14,021 nt of DNA from Thiobacillus sp. (GCA_020216925.1 JAIWOL010000173.1:1-14021), one strand, 5' to 3'. Counted from the stretch's first letter, positions 1 to 7,439 are shown. Program-made: numbers and translations. The notes: generated by a model from the letters alone, not told the origin.

Positions 1-90
1 GCCCCCACCCCGATCACGTCGGAAAGTTGATTAACCCAGGGGGTCAATTCCAGATGTCGTCAGGGGGTTAAATCTGCGTGTCGCTTGACA
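1..90. mobile_element. Terminus of an IS21-like insertion sequence (left boundary)
   Basis: These 90 bases are the exact reverse complement of 13931-14020. The inner end finishes in ...GACA-3' at base 90, and on the other copy the same end begins 5'-TGTC, matching the TG...CA tips usual in IS21 elements. Two spaced copies of a CAGGGGGT motif lie inside (about 37-43 and 61-67, 24 bp apart), like the repeated transposase-binding sites near IS21 ends. No transposase coding sequence is inside the window, so the family call is an inference; that it is an IS or other repeat terminus is much firmer. Confidence 0.7.
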
Positions 91-330
91 GTCCTGTCGG
101 TGTGCGATGACGGCCCGGGCATTCCACCGCAAGCGCGGGCGCGCATGTTCGACCGCTTCTGGCGGGGAGGTCGCAGCGGCGCGTCGGGTTCTGGTCTCGG
201 ACTCGCCATCGTGGCGGCGGCAGCACGCCAGCACAATGCGCGCATCCATGTGGAGGACGGGATCGATGGCCGGGGGCTGTGCGTGAAAATCAGCGTGCCG
301 GGGCCGGATGGTTCTTATGTCCCCGCCTGA
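91..330 (+). pseudogene. Sensor histidine kinase, C-terminal ATPase fragment (cut by the IS)
   Basis: This is the last 79 codons of a two-component sensor histidine kinase. The reading frame runs straight out of the IS terminus at base 91. Three ATP-binding blocks of the HATPase_c domain are visible: DDGPGIP (G1 box), MFDRFWR (F box) and GSGLGLAIV (G2 box), followed by the usual closing beta strands (GLCVKISVPG). The N-box, the dimerisation domain with its phosphorylated histidine, and any sensor or membrane region are missing, so the fragment cannot be a working kinase. The spacing of F and G2 boxes fits the EnvZ/QseC/TctE type. A TTG at base 85, inside the IS tip, could act as a start codon, but no ribosome-binding site precedes it. 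If the window is a contig, the rest of the gene may lie elsewhere or may truly be separated by the insertion. Confidence 0.85.
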
Positions 331-334
331 AACC

Positions 335-1303
335 ATGCAGGCTGCGGTGTGCACGGCCTACGGCCCGCCCGAGACGCTTGTGCTTGTCCGGTTGCCGGTT
401 CCCCGGCCACGCGACGGGCAGGTTCGCGTTCGCATCCATGCGGCGACGGTAAGCGCAGCCGACCGGCGCATTCGTTCGCTGGACATGCCGGCTGGCCTCA
501 GATTGGCGGGAAGACTGGCGTTTGGCTGGCGTCGTCCACGGCAGCCAGTTCTCGGGGGGGATTTTTCGGGCGTGATCGATGCGGTCGGGGCGGGGGTGAC
601 GGGATTCCAGCCCGGCGACGAAGTGGCGGGCATGACGGGCGTGCGCATGGGGTGTCATGCCGGGTTCTGCTGCCTTCATCCCGAAGGACGGGTGCTGGCC
701 AAGCCGGCGAACCTGTCTCATGAAACCGCTGTGGCTGCGCTTTTTGGCGGCACCGCTGCCGTGGATTTTCTGCGCCGTGCCGGTCTGCAAGAGGGGGAGC
801 GCATCCTGATCGTGGGTGCCTCGGGCGCGGTAGGGTCGGCTGCGGTGCAATGGGCTTCGCGTCTTGGCGCACACGTCACCGCCGTGTGCAGTGGGCGCAA
901 TGCGGCGTGGGTTGCGCCCTTGGGAGCGGCGCGTGTGATCGATTACACGCGGCAGGATTGGCCCGGTCGGGGCGCGGTTTTTGATGTGGTTCTCGACGCC
1001 ACCGGCACGCTCGACTGGCTGCGGGTGCGCCCCTGGTTGCAGCCGAAAGGACGGTTTCTGTCGCTCGCAGGCGGGCTGAAGGATATGCTGCGGGCCCCTT
1101 GGGTGGCCGCCACCAGCCGTCAGCGCATCGTTGCCGGCCCTGCGGGCGAACGCCTCTCGGATATGCAGTTACTGATGCGGGCCGCAGCGGACGGCAGCTT
1201 TGCGCCGCATATCGATGCGGTCTATCCGCTGGAACGTATCCGGGACGCGCATCGTCATGTCGACAGCGGGCGCAAGCGTGGCAGTGTGATCGTCACGCCC
1301 TGA
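335..1303 (+). CDS. Medium-chain dehydrogenase/reductase (quinone oxidoreductase-like, zinc-independent)
   Basis: NAD(P)H-dependent oxidoreductase of the MDR superfamily, soluble and cytoplasmic; substrate unknown. The N-terminal GroES-like half begins MQAAVCTAYGPPETLVL and carries LGGDFSGVIDAVGAGVTGFQPGDEV. The Rossmann half has the nucleotide-binding turn IVGASGAVGSAAVQWASRLG, followed by the DVVLDATG strand. The catalytic-zinc and structural-zinc cysteine clusters of true alcohol dehydrogenases are absent, which places it with the quinone oxidoreductase/zeta-crystallin-like branch. The start at 335 (322 aa) fits where family members begin and lies 4 bp after the kinase stop; in-frame ATGs at 317 (better-placed GGATGG upstream) and 308 would overlap the kinase end and suggest translational coupling. 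It converges with the next gene, leaving 6 bp and no terminator between. Confidence 0.85.
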   Translation: MQAAVCTAYGPPETLVLVRLPVPRPRDGQVRVRIHAATVSAADRRIRSLDMPAGLRLAGRLAFGWRRPRQPVLGGDFSGVIDAVGAGVTGFQPGDEVAGMTGVRMGCHAGFCCLHPEGRVLAKPANLSHETAVAALFGGTAAVDFLRRAGLQEGERILIVGASGAVGSAAVQWASRLGAHVTAVCSGRNAAWVAPLGAARVIDYTRQDWPGRGAVFDVVLDATGTLDWLRVRPWLQPKGRFLSLAGGLKDMLRAPWVAATSRQRIVAGPAGERLSDMQLLMRAAADGSFAPHIDAVYPLERIRDAHRHVDSGRKRGSVIVTP

Positions 1304-1309
1304 GGCCGC

Positions 1310-1609
1310 TTATTCGCAACCACCGTCGCACTCGCGTTTGGGGCAGCCTTCAGGGCGCTGTCTTGAGGGCAGGGGGCAGCGGTTGATCGCGTCGGCCCCG
1401 CGCTGGAAATAGCAGGTGAGGGCGCTGGATGCGATGCCCAGTATCCAGAACACAAAGAAGCCGATGCTGTAGGCGGCGATGCGGTGCTCGATCAGGGCCT
1501 CGCCGCGATACAGGATCTCCAGCGGGTCGAACAGGCTGGTGAAGACGATGTCGGCAAGGCCGGCGACGATAAACGACGGCCACAGGATGGGGATCATGCG
1601 CTGCATCAT
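1310..1609 (-). CDS. Small two-helix membrane protein with Cys-rich C-terminal tail, last gene of the cco cluster
   Basis: I do not recognise this 99-residue protein. Two hydrophobic stretches, about residues 7-26 and 44-66, look like transmembrane helices joined by a short charged loop (EILYRGEALIEHR). After the second helix comes a hydrophilic tail with four cysteines at 78, 89, 94 and 98 (CP-x9-CP-x3-C-x3-C), a spacing that could bind a metal. The start at 1609 has a GGAG nine bases upstream; a second ATG follows directly. It lies 31 bp behind the DUF3149 gene and is the final gene of the leftward run from ccoN. That position suggests a role tied to cbb3 oxidase assembly or copper handling, but this is only inference from neighbours. 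Confidence 0.75.
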   Translation of the reverse strand: MMQRMIPILWPSFIVAGLADIVFTSLFDPLEILYRGEALIEHRIAAYSIGFFVFWILGIASSALTCYFQRGADAINRCPLPSRQRPEGCPKRECDGGCE

Positions 1610-1640
1610 GGCGGGCTGCTCCGGTGCGGGAGGGGCGGGG

Positions 1641-1775
1641 TCATTCTTCGGGGTCGTTCATTTTGCGCTTCATCCACGCCGAGAGGAAAACCCCCATGCC
1701 GATGATGAACACGATGGTGAACAGGCTCAGAATGCCGATCGGGTGTGTGAACAGCAGGCTCAGGACGACGTCCAT
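1641..1775 (-). CDS. 44-residue DUF3149-type membrane microprotein
   Basis: A small gene easily missed by length cut-offs. The product starts MDVVLSLLFTHPIGILSLFT, continues as a single hydrophobic helix through IVFIIGMGVFLSAW, and ends in a charged MKRKMNDPEE tail. This layout (LLF..PIG.LSLFTI, one helix, basic then acidic tail) matches what I recall of DUF3149, a short family of unknown function seen in Betaproteobacteria. A strong GGGAG lies seven bases upstream of the ATG, inside the end of fixH, and the start follows the fixH stop by one base, so translation is probably coupled. It is likely an inner-membrane accessory in the cbb3 oxidase cluster. The family assignment is from memory of the pattern; the gene itself is well supported. 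Confidence 0.75.
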   Translation of the reverse strand: MDVVLSLLFTHPIGILSLFTIVFIIGMGVFLSAWMKRKMNDPEE

Positions 1776-1776
1776 G

Positions 1777-2310
1777 TCAGTCTCCCTGTGAAGGTTGCGG
1801 GGTGTGCGAGGCAGCCAGCGTGACGGCCGCGTCGAACGGGGTGTGCAGTACGCCGGCCAGACGCCAGTTGCCTTGTGGGCCGGCGATCTGGACGTGCCAT
1901 TTGCCGGCGGCGAGCGGCGGCAGCACGGCGCGATAGCGGCCCGCTCCAGCGTGGTGCAGCGTCAGTGTCCGATCCATGCCGGGACGGGTAGGGTGGGCCA
2001 GGGTCAGCTGCAAGAGCTCTGGCCAGGCCGGCAAGCTGCCTGTCAGAGTCACAGCCAGCGTCCCGTCCGATTCATGCACGGTGGCGGCAAGGTTCATGGC
2101 GCGCGCGGCATCGTCGCGCGCAAGCGTCTGGTTAATCGCCAGTCCGGCCTTGTAGTAGTCGCCGACCACGAGACCATCGCTGTTCGTCGCCGCGATCCAC
2201 ACCGTGACGAGTCCGGCGACGACAGCGCTGGCCGGCAGGCTGGCGAGGAACCAGGGCCAGGGTTCGCGGTACCAGGGGGGGCGCCTGGCGGCAGTGAGTA
2301 GTGTGTTCAT
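1777..2310 (-). CDS. fixH: FixH/CcoH family protein, cbb3 oxidase assembly
   Basis: Membrane-anchored accessory protein needed for stable assembly of cbb3-type cytochrome c oxidase; 177 residues here. The N-terminus PPWYREPWPWFLASLPAS leads into one transmembrane helix (about 20-41), and the family signature DYYKAGLAINQTLARD follows at 51-66. The rest is a periplasmic beta-rich domain. The frame stays open further upstream, to 2418, but only the ATG at 2310 fits the family, and it has an AGGA just upstream (GGAAGGATGCCGC). It starts 16 bp after the ccoG stop, as expected for the ccoGH order, and its own stop nearly touches the next start. Confidence 0.93.
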   Translation of the reverse strand: MNTLLTAARRPPWYREPWPWFLASLPASAVVAGLVTVWIAATNSDGLVVGDYYKAGLAINQTLARDDAARAMNLAATVHESDGTLAVTLTGSLPAWPELLQLTLAHPTRPGMDRTLTLHHAGAGRYRAVLPPLAAGKWHVQIAGPQGNWRLAGVLHTPFDAAVTLAASHTPQPSQGD

Positions 2311-2326
2311 GCGGCATCCTTCCGAA

Positions 2327-3748
2327 TCAGCGGTTGAAGAACCTGGTTTTGACTTCATCGACGATGCCCGGCGCGTCGATCGCGCGCACCGTGAACTGCA
2401 CTTCGGTGGAACGGTCATCGAGTTCGACCGGGTCGGCGACGAGGCTCACCGGAATGTCGACAGTCTGAAGAGGGGCGGCGCTGATCGAGGCTTGCGAGAG
2501 GACGACGCGAAGCCCCGGTATGCCGCGGGCCTCGACGGTGTAGCGATGCGCGCGGCCATCCTTGTTGATGAGCTGCAGGCGGTAGACGTTTTCGATCAGG
2601 CCATCGTCGGTTTCCTTCGACAGCGCGACCCGGTCGCGCACCACGTCCACGCGCAGCGGCACGCGGGTGGCCAGGCTGACGATAAACGCGCTGCCGATGA
2701 CGAGCATGAGCATGCCGTAGAGGATCGTGCGCGGGCGCAGAATGTGCCTGAAAATGCCGTCGTCGGCGTACTTGCCCTTGACCACGTTTTCGGTGGTGTA
2801 GCGGATGAGCCCGCGCGGATAACCCATCTTGTCCATGATCTGGTCGCAGCCGTCGATGCAGGCGGCGCAGCCGATGCACTCGTATTGCAGGCCGTTGCGG
2901 ATGTCGATGCCGGTGGGGCAGACCTGCACGCACACGCCGCAGTCCACGCAGGCGCCGAGTCCGGCTGCCTTGTAGTCGACCTTCTTGCCGCGTGCGCCGC
3001 GCGGTTCGCCGCGTGAAGTGTCGTAGGTGACGGTGAGCGTGTCGGAATCGAACATCACGCTCTGGAAGCGCGCGTAAGGGCACATGTATTTGCACACCTG
3101 CTCGCGCATGAAACCGGCGTTGCCCCAGGTGGCAAAGGCGTAGAACAGAATCCAGAAGCTTTCCCACGGGCCGAGCGTCCAGGTGATCGCCTCGGCGGCC
3201 AGGGTCCGGATGGGCGTGAAATAGCCGACGAAGGTAAAGCCCGTCCACAGCGCGATGACGAACCACACCAGGTGCTTGGCACCGCGTTTTTTCAGCTTGC
3301 TGAGGCTCCAGGGCACCGCGTCGAGTTTTTTGCGCGCGATGTGGTCGCCTTCCAGCCACTGTTCCACCCACATGAAGACTTCGGTGTAGACCGTCTGCGG
3401 GCAGGCGTAGCCGCACCACAGGCGGCCGGCCACGGCGGTGAAGAGAAACAGCGCCAGCGCCGACAGGATGAGGAGCCCGGCGAGATAGACAAAATCCTGT
3501 GGCCAGAACACCCAGCCTGCGATGTAGAACTTGCGCGCGGCCAGATCGAACAGCACCGCCTGCCGCTCGTCCCATTTCAGCCAGGGCAGGCCAAAGTAGA
3601 CCAGTTGAGTGAGCAGCACCATGGCCACCCGCCAGTTGGCGAACACGCCGTGCACCGCGCGCGGCTGGATCTTTTGCCGGATCGCGTAGAGCTGCTGTTC
3701 GATCGGTGCGCTATTGGACGCATCGGGTTTGTCGTCGGTCTGGGCCAT
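2327..3748 (-). CDS. ccoG: CcoG (FixG/RdxA), membrane iron-sulfur protein of cbb3 oxidase assembly
   Basis: Polyferredoxin-like inner-membrane protein; family members act as a cupric reductase supplying Cu(I) for the CuB site of cbb3 oxidase. The 473-residue length is normal. Transmembrane helices lie near 41-57, 76-108, 160-178, 193-212 and 340-360. Membrane-side cysteine motifs are CGYACP (112-117) and CKYMCP (219-224). Two ferredoxin clusters follow: CVDCGVCVQVCP (267-278) and CIGCAACIDGC (291-301). A C-terminal Ig-like domain (from about 365) is periplasmic. All expected cysteines are present, so it should be functional. It follows ccoP after a 263-bp gap filled by tandem repeats, longer than the other gaps in the cluster. 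No strong ribosome-binding site is visible at the ATG. Confidence 0.96.
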   Translation of the reverse strand: MAQTDDKPDASNSAPIEQQLYAIRQKIQPRAVHGVFANWRVAMVLLTQLVYFGLPWLKWDERQAVLFDLAARKFYIAGWVFWPQDFVYLAGLLILSALALFLFTAVAGRLWCGYACPQTVYTEVFMWVEQWLEGDHIARKKLDAVPWSLSKLKKRGAKHLVWFVIALWTGFTFVGYFTPIRTLAAEAITWTLGPWESFWILFYAFATWGNAGFMREQVCKYMCPYARFQSVMFDSDTLTVTYDTSRGEPRGARGKKVDYKAAGLGACVDCGVCVQVCPTGIDIRNGLQYECIGCAACIDGCDQIMDKMGYPRGLIRYTTENVVKGKYADDGIFRHILRPRTILYGMLMLVIGSAFIVSLATRVPLRVDVVRDRVALSKETDDGLIENVYRLQLINKDGRAHRYTVEARGIPGLRVVLSQASISAAPLQTVDIPVSLVADPVELDDRSTEVQFTVRAIDAPGIVDEVKTRFFNR

Positions 3749-3791
3749 GGTCGGTGTAGGGTCGGACTATGGGGACGGAGAAAGGGCTGTG

Positions 3792-4012
3792 CATTTGTGC
3801 AGCGCTGCGGCGGGAAGGGATTCCCGCCCTACGGCAAACCCGCCGACGCGCCTTGTCCCGCAGGTCGGCAATACCTTGCCGACGCGCTTCATCGCGTTCT
3901 GTACATTTGTGCAGCACTGCGGCGGGAAGGGATTCCCGCCCTACGGCAAACCCGCCGACGCGCCTTGTCCCGCAGGTCGACAATACCTTGCCGACGCGCT
4001 TCATCGCGTTCT
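3792..4012. repeat. Two tandem 112-bp repeats with internal REP-like hairpin
   Basis: The unit starting CATTTGTGCAGC at 3792 recurs at 3904 with period 112 and continues to 4012, where it runs into the ccoP stop codon. Only two mismatches are seen between copies (GCAGCG/GCAGCA, and GGTCGG/GGTCGA). Each copy holds a perfect 8-bp hairpin with a 4-base loop (3809-3828 and 3921-3940, arms GGCGGGAA/TTCCCGCC), plus GACGCG and CGCG-rich segments. No T-run follows on either strand, so it is not a simple terminator. It looks like a dispersed intergenic repeat that has duplicated between ccoP and ccoG. It may stabilise the upstream mRNA or weaken read-through; that is inference. Confidence 0.9.
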
Positions 4013-4932
4013 CATTTCTGCTGCGACAGGCCGTAGATGTAGGCGGCGAGCAGATGCAGCTTGGCGTCGCGGTTGGACGTGGTGCCCAGCGTCTGCGCCG
4101 CGCCCGGCATCACCCCGTTGCGGCCCTTGGCGATGCTCTCGATGATCGAGGCTTCGCTGCCGCCGTAGAGCCACACCTTGTCGGTGAGATTGGGCGCGCC
4201 CATCGCGGCCATGCCGCTGCCGTCCGGCATGTGGCAGGCCGCGCAGTTTTCGGCAAACTTCTGCCGGCCGGCCGAGGCCAGTCGGGCGTCGTGTTTGCGG
4301 CCCGAAAGCGACAGCACATAGTTCGCCACTTCCTTCGTGCCTTGAGGGCCGAGGGCTTCGCCTAGGGCGGGCATCATGCCCGAGCGGCCGTCAGTGATCG
4401 TGGCCTTGAGGGTGTCGGGATCGCCGCCGTACAGCCAGTCGTGGTCGGTCAGGTTGGGAAACCCCCTGGCGCCGGTCGCGTCCGAGCCATGACACTGCGA
4501 GCAGTAGGTGAGATAAAGGTTGCGGCCGATGGCGTGGGCTTCCGGGTTGGCCGCCACCGTGGCAATGTCCTGCTTCATGAAACCGGCGTAGACCGGCTGG
4601 AACCTGGCCTCCGCCGTTTTCACTTCCTGCTGGTATTCCTGTAGCGAAGTCCAGCCCAGCAGACCGGCAAAGTTGCCCAGGCCCGGCCATAGGGCGAGGT
4701 AAGCCAGCGAGAAGATCAGCGTGGCATAGAACAGGCCCAGCCACCAGCGCGGCAGCGGGTTGTTCAGGTCCTGCAAGTCTTCGTCCCAGGTGTGTTCCAT
4801 GAGCTCCGCCTTTTCGCCGGGGGCGAGCTTGCGGGTGGTCTGCGTCTTCAGGAATACCCAGGTGCCGATGATGCTGACCAGGGTGATGACGCTGATGTAG
4901 ATCGGCCAGAAGCCGTGGGTGAAGTCGCTCAT
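4012..4932 (-). CDS. ccoP: cbb3-type cytochrome c oxidase subunit III, dihaem CcoP
   Basis: Membrane-anchored dihaem cytochrome c that feeds electrons into the cbb3 oxidase. The 306 residues hold an N-terminal helix (10-28), a conserved PGEKAELMEHTWDEDLQDLN linker, and a second helix (63-82), the two-helix form of the protein. Two c-type haem sites follow: CSQCH (144-148) and CAACH (230-234). Each domain has its distal Met region (GMMPAL about 185-190 and GVMPG about 273-277) and the repeated NLTD..WLYGG motif. The ATG overlaps the ccoQ stop as ATGA, and AAGGAG sits upstream, so the two are translationally coupled. The stop codon abuts the tandem repeat. Confidence 0.97.
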   Translation of the reverse strand: MSDFTHGFWPIYISVITLVSIIGTWVFLKTQTTRKLAPGEKAELMEHTWDEDLQDLNNPLPRWWLGLFYATLIFSLAYLALWPGLGNFAGLLGWTSLQEYQQEVKTAEARFQPVYAGFMKQDIATVAANPEAHAIGRNLYLTYCSQCHGSDATGARGFPNLTDHDWLYGGDPDTLKATITDGRSGMMPALGEALGPQGTKEVANYVLSLSGRKHDARLASAGRQKFAENCAACHMPDGSGMAAMGAPNLTDKVWLYGGSEASIIESIAKGRNGVMPGAAQTLGTTSNRDAKLHLLAAYIYGLSQQK

Positions 4933-5087
4933 TGCTTGTCTCCTTGCGGGGCGTCATCGTCGAAAGGCAGGCGCTCCGCTTCTTCGAAGCGCTGTTTGTT
5001 GCCCCGGCTGTAAGCCCAGGCGACGATGCCGACAAAAACCACGATAAACACGAACGTCACGATGCCGTTGAGCGTTCCGCTATCCAT
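4929..5087 (-). CDS. ccoQ: cbb3-type oxidase subunit CcoQ/FixQ
   Basis: Small 52-residue subunit of the cbb3 oxidase that helps hold CcoP in the complex. The protein begins MDSGTLNGIVTFVFIVVFVG; its single transmembrane helix ends near WAYSRGNKQRFEEAERLPF, the usual CcoQ tail that turns charged after the membrane. The same frame is open further upstream, to 5255, but that is ccoO sequence in another frame; the ATG at 5087 has GAGGAG ahead of it and lies 10 bp behind the ccoO stop. The stop overlaps the ccoP start by the four-base ATGA. Confidence 0.93.
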   Translation of the reverse strand: MDSGTLNGIVTFVFIVVFVGIVAWAYSRGNKQRFEEAERLPFDDDAPQGDKQ

Positions 5088-5097
5088 GTCCGTCTCC

Positions 5098-5703
5098 TCA
5101 GTTCTTAGGCGCGTGGGTGCCCAGCACCTGCAGGTAGGCGACCATGGCGTCCAGTTCGGTCTTGCCTTCGAGGGCTGCGGGTGCGCCGGCGATCTGCTCT
5201 TCGGTATAACCGTGGCCGACCAGGTTGAGCACCCGCATCTTCTGCTGGATGGCATCGTCTTTGAGCGGCCGGTCGAGCCAGGGGTAGGCTGGCATGTTCG
5301 ATTCGGGCACCACGTCGCGCGGATTCATCAGGTGCGCCGCGTGCCAGGCGTCGGAATAGCGTCCCCCCACGCGATGCAGATCCGGGCCGGTGCGCTTGGA
5401 GCCCCACAGAAAGGGCCGGTCGTAGACGTATTCGCCCGCGACCGAATAATGGCCGTAGCGTTCTGTTTCAGCGCGGAACGGGCGCACCATCTGGGAGTGG
5501 CAGCCGACGCAGCCTTCGCGGATGTAGAGATCGCGCCCGGCCAGTTGCAGCGGGGTGTAAGGCGTGAGACCGGCGACCGCCTGCGTGGTCGAGGTCTGGA
5601 AGAACAGCGGCACGATCTGCACCAGGCCGCCGATGCTGACGATCAGGATGGTCAGCACGATCAGCAGACCCAGGTTCTTTTCGATGCTTTCATGCGAAAT
5701 CAT
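5098..5703 (-). CDS. ccoO: cbb3-type cytochrome c oxidase subunit II, monohaem CcoO
   Basis: Membrane-bound monohaem cytochrome c of the cbb3 oxidase, passing electrons to CcoN. The 201 residues have one N-terminal helix (about 11-35), then the haem site [15 protein letters not shown], with C65, C68 and H69. The region [16 protein letters not shown] follows, with the axial Met in [10 protein letters not shown] (M137). Everything expected of the family is present. The ATG has GGAG eight bases upstream (TGAGGAGAACACACC), and the gene starts 12 bp behind ccoN. Confidence 0.97.
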   Translation of the reverse strand: MISHESIEKNLGLLIVLTILIVSIGGLVQIVPLFFQTSTTQAVAGLTPYTPLQLAGRDLYIREGCVGCHSQMVRPFRAETERYGHYSVAGEYVYDRPFLWGSKRTGPDLHRVGGRYSDAWHAAHLMNPRDVVPESNMPAYPWLDRPLKDDAIQQKMRVLNLVGHGYTEEQIAGAPAALEGKTELDAMVAYLQVLGTHAPKN

Positions 5704-5715
5704 GGTGTGTTCTCC

Positions 5716-7137
5716 TCAGGCGTGGACCGCTTGCGGGATCGGCGCATCGTTTACGACGCGGCCCATGCGGACCGTTTTCCAGACATTCCAGGCCATCAGC
5801 AGCATGCCGCTGAAGAACAGGGCGCCGCCCAGCAGGCGAATGCCGTAGAAGGGGTACATGGTGTTGAGCACCTGCGCGAAGCTGTAGGTGAGCGTGCCGT
5901 CGGCGTTTGCCGCGCGCCACATCAGGCCCTGCGCCACGCCGGCGATCCACATCGAGGCGATGTAGAGCACGACGCCGATGGTCGACCACCAGAAGTGCCA
6001 TTCGATGAGTTGGGTGCTGTACATCGATTCGCGGCCGAACAGGCGCGGGATGAGGTAGTACATGGAACCGATGGTGATCATCGCCACCCAGCCCAGGGCG
6101 CCGGAGTGCACGTGGCCGATCGTCCATTCGGTGTAGTGCGACAGGGCATTCACCGTCTTGATCGACATCATCGGGCCCTCGAAGGTCGACATGCCGTAGA
6201 ACGACAGCGCGGTGACCATGAACTTGAGGATGGGGTCGGTGCGCAGTTTGTGCCAGGCGCCCGACAGGGTCATGATGCCGTTCATCATGCCGCCCCAGCT
6301 TGGTGCCAGCAGCATCAGCGAAAACACCATGCCGAGGCTTTGCGCCCAGTCGGGCAGCGCGGTGTACTGCAGGTGATGCGGCCCCGCCCACATGTAGATG
6401 AAGTTGAGCGACCAGAAATGCACGACCGACAGCCGATACGAATAGATCGGGCGGCCGGCCTGCTTGGGAATGAAGTAGTACATCATGCCGAGGAAGGCGG
6501 TGGTGAGGAAGAAGCCCACCGCGTTATGGCCGTACCACCACTGCACCATCGCGTCCTGCACGCCGGCGTAGGCCGAATACGATTTGGTCAGCGTCACCGG
6601 CAGCTCCATGCTGTTGACGATATGCAGGATCGCGATGGTCAGGATGTAGGCGCCAAAAAACCAGTTGGACACATAGATATGCTTGGTCTTGCGCTTGGCG
6701 ATGGTGCCGAAGAACACCAGCGCGTAGGCCACCCACACCAGCGCGATGAGGATGTCGATCGGCCATTCCAGCTCGGCGTATTCCTTGGTGCTGGTGTAGC
6801 CCATCGGCAGCGTAATGGCGGCCAGCACGATTACCGCCATCCAGCCCCAGAACGTGAAGGCCGCCAGACCCTCGGCCCACAGCCGCACCTGGCAGGTGCG
6901 CTGCACGATGTAGTACGAGACCGCGAACAGCCCCGAACCGCCGAAGGCGAAAATCACCGCATTGGTATGCAGCGGGCGCAGCCTGCCATAGGACAGCCAT
7001 TCGATGCCGAAGGTAAGGTCAGGCCAGATCAGTTGCGCTGCGAGAATCACCCCCACCAGCATCCCGACGATCCCCCATACCACCGTCATGATGGCGAACT
7101 GGCGGACGACCTTGTAGTTGTACGTTGTCGCTTCCAT
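5716..7137 (-). CDS. ccoN: cbb3-type cytochrome c oxidase subunit I, catalytic CcoN
   Basis: Twelve-helix haem-copper oxidase core that reduces O2 to water with high affinity and pumps protons. The length, 473 residues, is typical. Ligands can be placed by offset from the Pseudomonas stutzeri enzyme: low-spin haem His57 (RPLHTN) and His344, high-spin haem His342 (IGHVHSG), CuB ligands His204 ([10 protein letters not shown]), His254 and His255 (AGPHHLQY), the cross-linked Tyr248 (NFIYMW), and Glu320 (STFEGPMM). All are conserved, so the enzyme should be active. It is first in ccoNOQP, with GGGAG seven bases before the ATG and a candidate promoter about 70-100 bp upstream. The C-terminus is short, with no extra domain. 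Confidence 0.98.
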   Translation of the reverse strand: MEATTYNYKVVRQFAIMTVVWGIVGMLVGVILAAQLIWPDLTFGIEWLSYGRLRPLHTNAVIFAFGGSGLFAVSYYIVQRTCQVRLWAEGLAAFTFWGWMAVIVLAAITLPMGYTSTKEYAELEWPIDILIALVWVAYALVFFGTIAKRKTKHIYVSNWFFGAYILTIAILHIVNSMELPVTLTKSYSAYAGVQDAMVQWWYGHNAVGFFLTTAFLGMMYYFIPKQAGRPIYSYRLSVVHFWSLNFIYMWAGPHHLQYTALPDWAQSLGMVFSLMLLAPSWGGMMNGIMTLSGAWHKLRTDPILKFMVTALSFYGMSTFEGPMMSIKTVNALSHYTEWTIGHVHSGALGWVAMITIGSMYYLIPRLFGRESMYSTQLIEWHFWWSTIGVVLYIASMWIAGVAQGLMWRAANADGTLTYSFAQVLNTMYPFYGIRLLGGALFFSGMLLMAWNVWKTVRMGRVVNDAPIPQAVHA

Positions 7138-7439
7138 ACACGTCTCCCGTGATTGATGACTGGACGAATGCGAGTGCGGGTTTAACAGCCATTCGCATTT
7201 ACAGATAAATATATCTTTATATAGTCGTCCGCGTCAAGATGTCGCAGCGGCCGGGCGACGGACAGCCGCGTGGCGCGTTGCGTTTGCGCACCACGTCTGA
7301 CAGGGCGCGGCAGATCCTGCCCCCCGGTTGCCGGCGTGCGGCTTCATGCCGTGCATGGCTGCCCGGTCAATCGCCCTCTGTCGCGTGCCATGCAGGGGGC
7401 AAGTGCGGCACGCCGCTGCCCCTGCACGCCGTTCTTGCC
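7138..7439. other. Intergenic region between ald and ccoN (ccoN leader and promoter)
   Basis: About 300 bp without a gene. The ccoN-proximal part (7191-7226) is strikingly AT-rich in a GC-rich region and holds the promoter candidate. A 7-bp inverted repeat (AATGCGA at 7167-7173, TCGCATT at 7193-7199) lies in the presumed leader. One exact FNR-type half-site TTGAT is at 7153-7157, but its partner is missing and it lies almost on the ribosome-binding site. On the ald side, an 8-bp stem (7391-7398 with 7419-7426, TGCAGGGG/CCCCTGCA) could fold behind ald but has no T-run. No small gene or RNA was recognised. Confidence 0.6.
7208..7237 (-). promoter_or_regulatory. Candidate sigma70-type promoter of the ccoNOQP operon
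   Basis: On the minus strand, TTGACG (7237-7232) is followed after 18 bases by TATATT (7213-7208), good matches to -35 and -10 boxes. It lies inside the only AT-rich patch of the intergenic region, and would give a leader of about 65 bases before the ccoN ATG. cco operons are often activated by FNR/ANR under low oxygen, but no complete TTGAT-N4-ATCAA site is visible near it, so the mode of oxygen control is not shown by the sequence. Confidence 0.45.

Noticed and set aside
2204..3016. 270-codon open frame on the plus strand opposite ccoG/fixH
   Set aside because: Composition typical of an antisense shadow; ccoG cysteine motifs are intact on the other strand.
3792..4012. CRISPR array
   Set aside because: Only two long, adjoining, nearly identical units with no distinct spacers.
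3711..4365. Open frames across the tandem repeats
   Set aside because: They arise from the repeat itself and run into antisense ccoP; no ribosome-binding site or known motif.
5026..7152. 708-codon open frame on the plus strand opposite ccoN/ccoO/ccoQ
   Set aside because: It is a GC-rich antisense shadow, rich in His/Arg/Gln/Gly with no recognisable domain, and the opposite strand holds fully conserved oxidase genes.
7153..7166. FNR/ANR box upstream of ccoN
   Set aside because: Only the TTGAT half matches; the second half is GGACG instead of ATCAA, and the site is next to the ribosome-binding site.
7391..7426. Intrinsic terminator of ald
   Set aside because: The 8-bp stem has a 20-base loop and no T-run on the minus strand.
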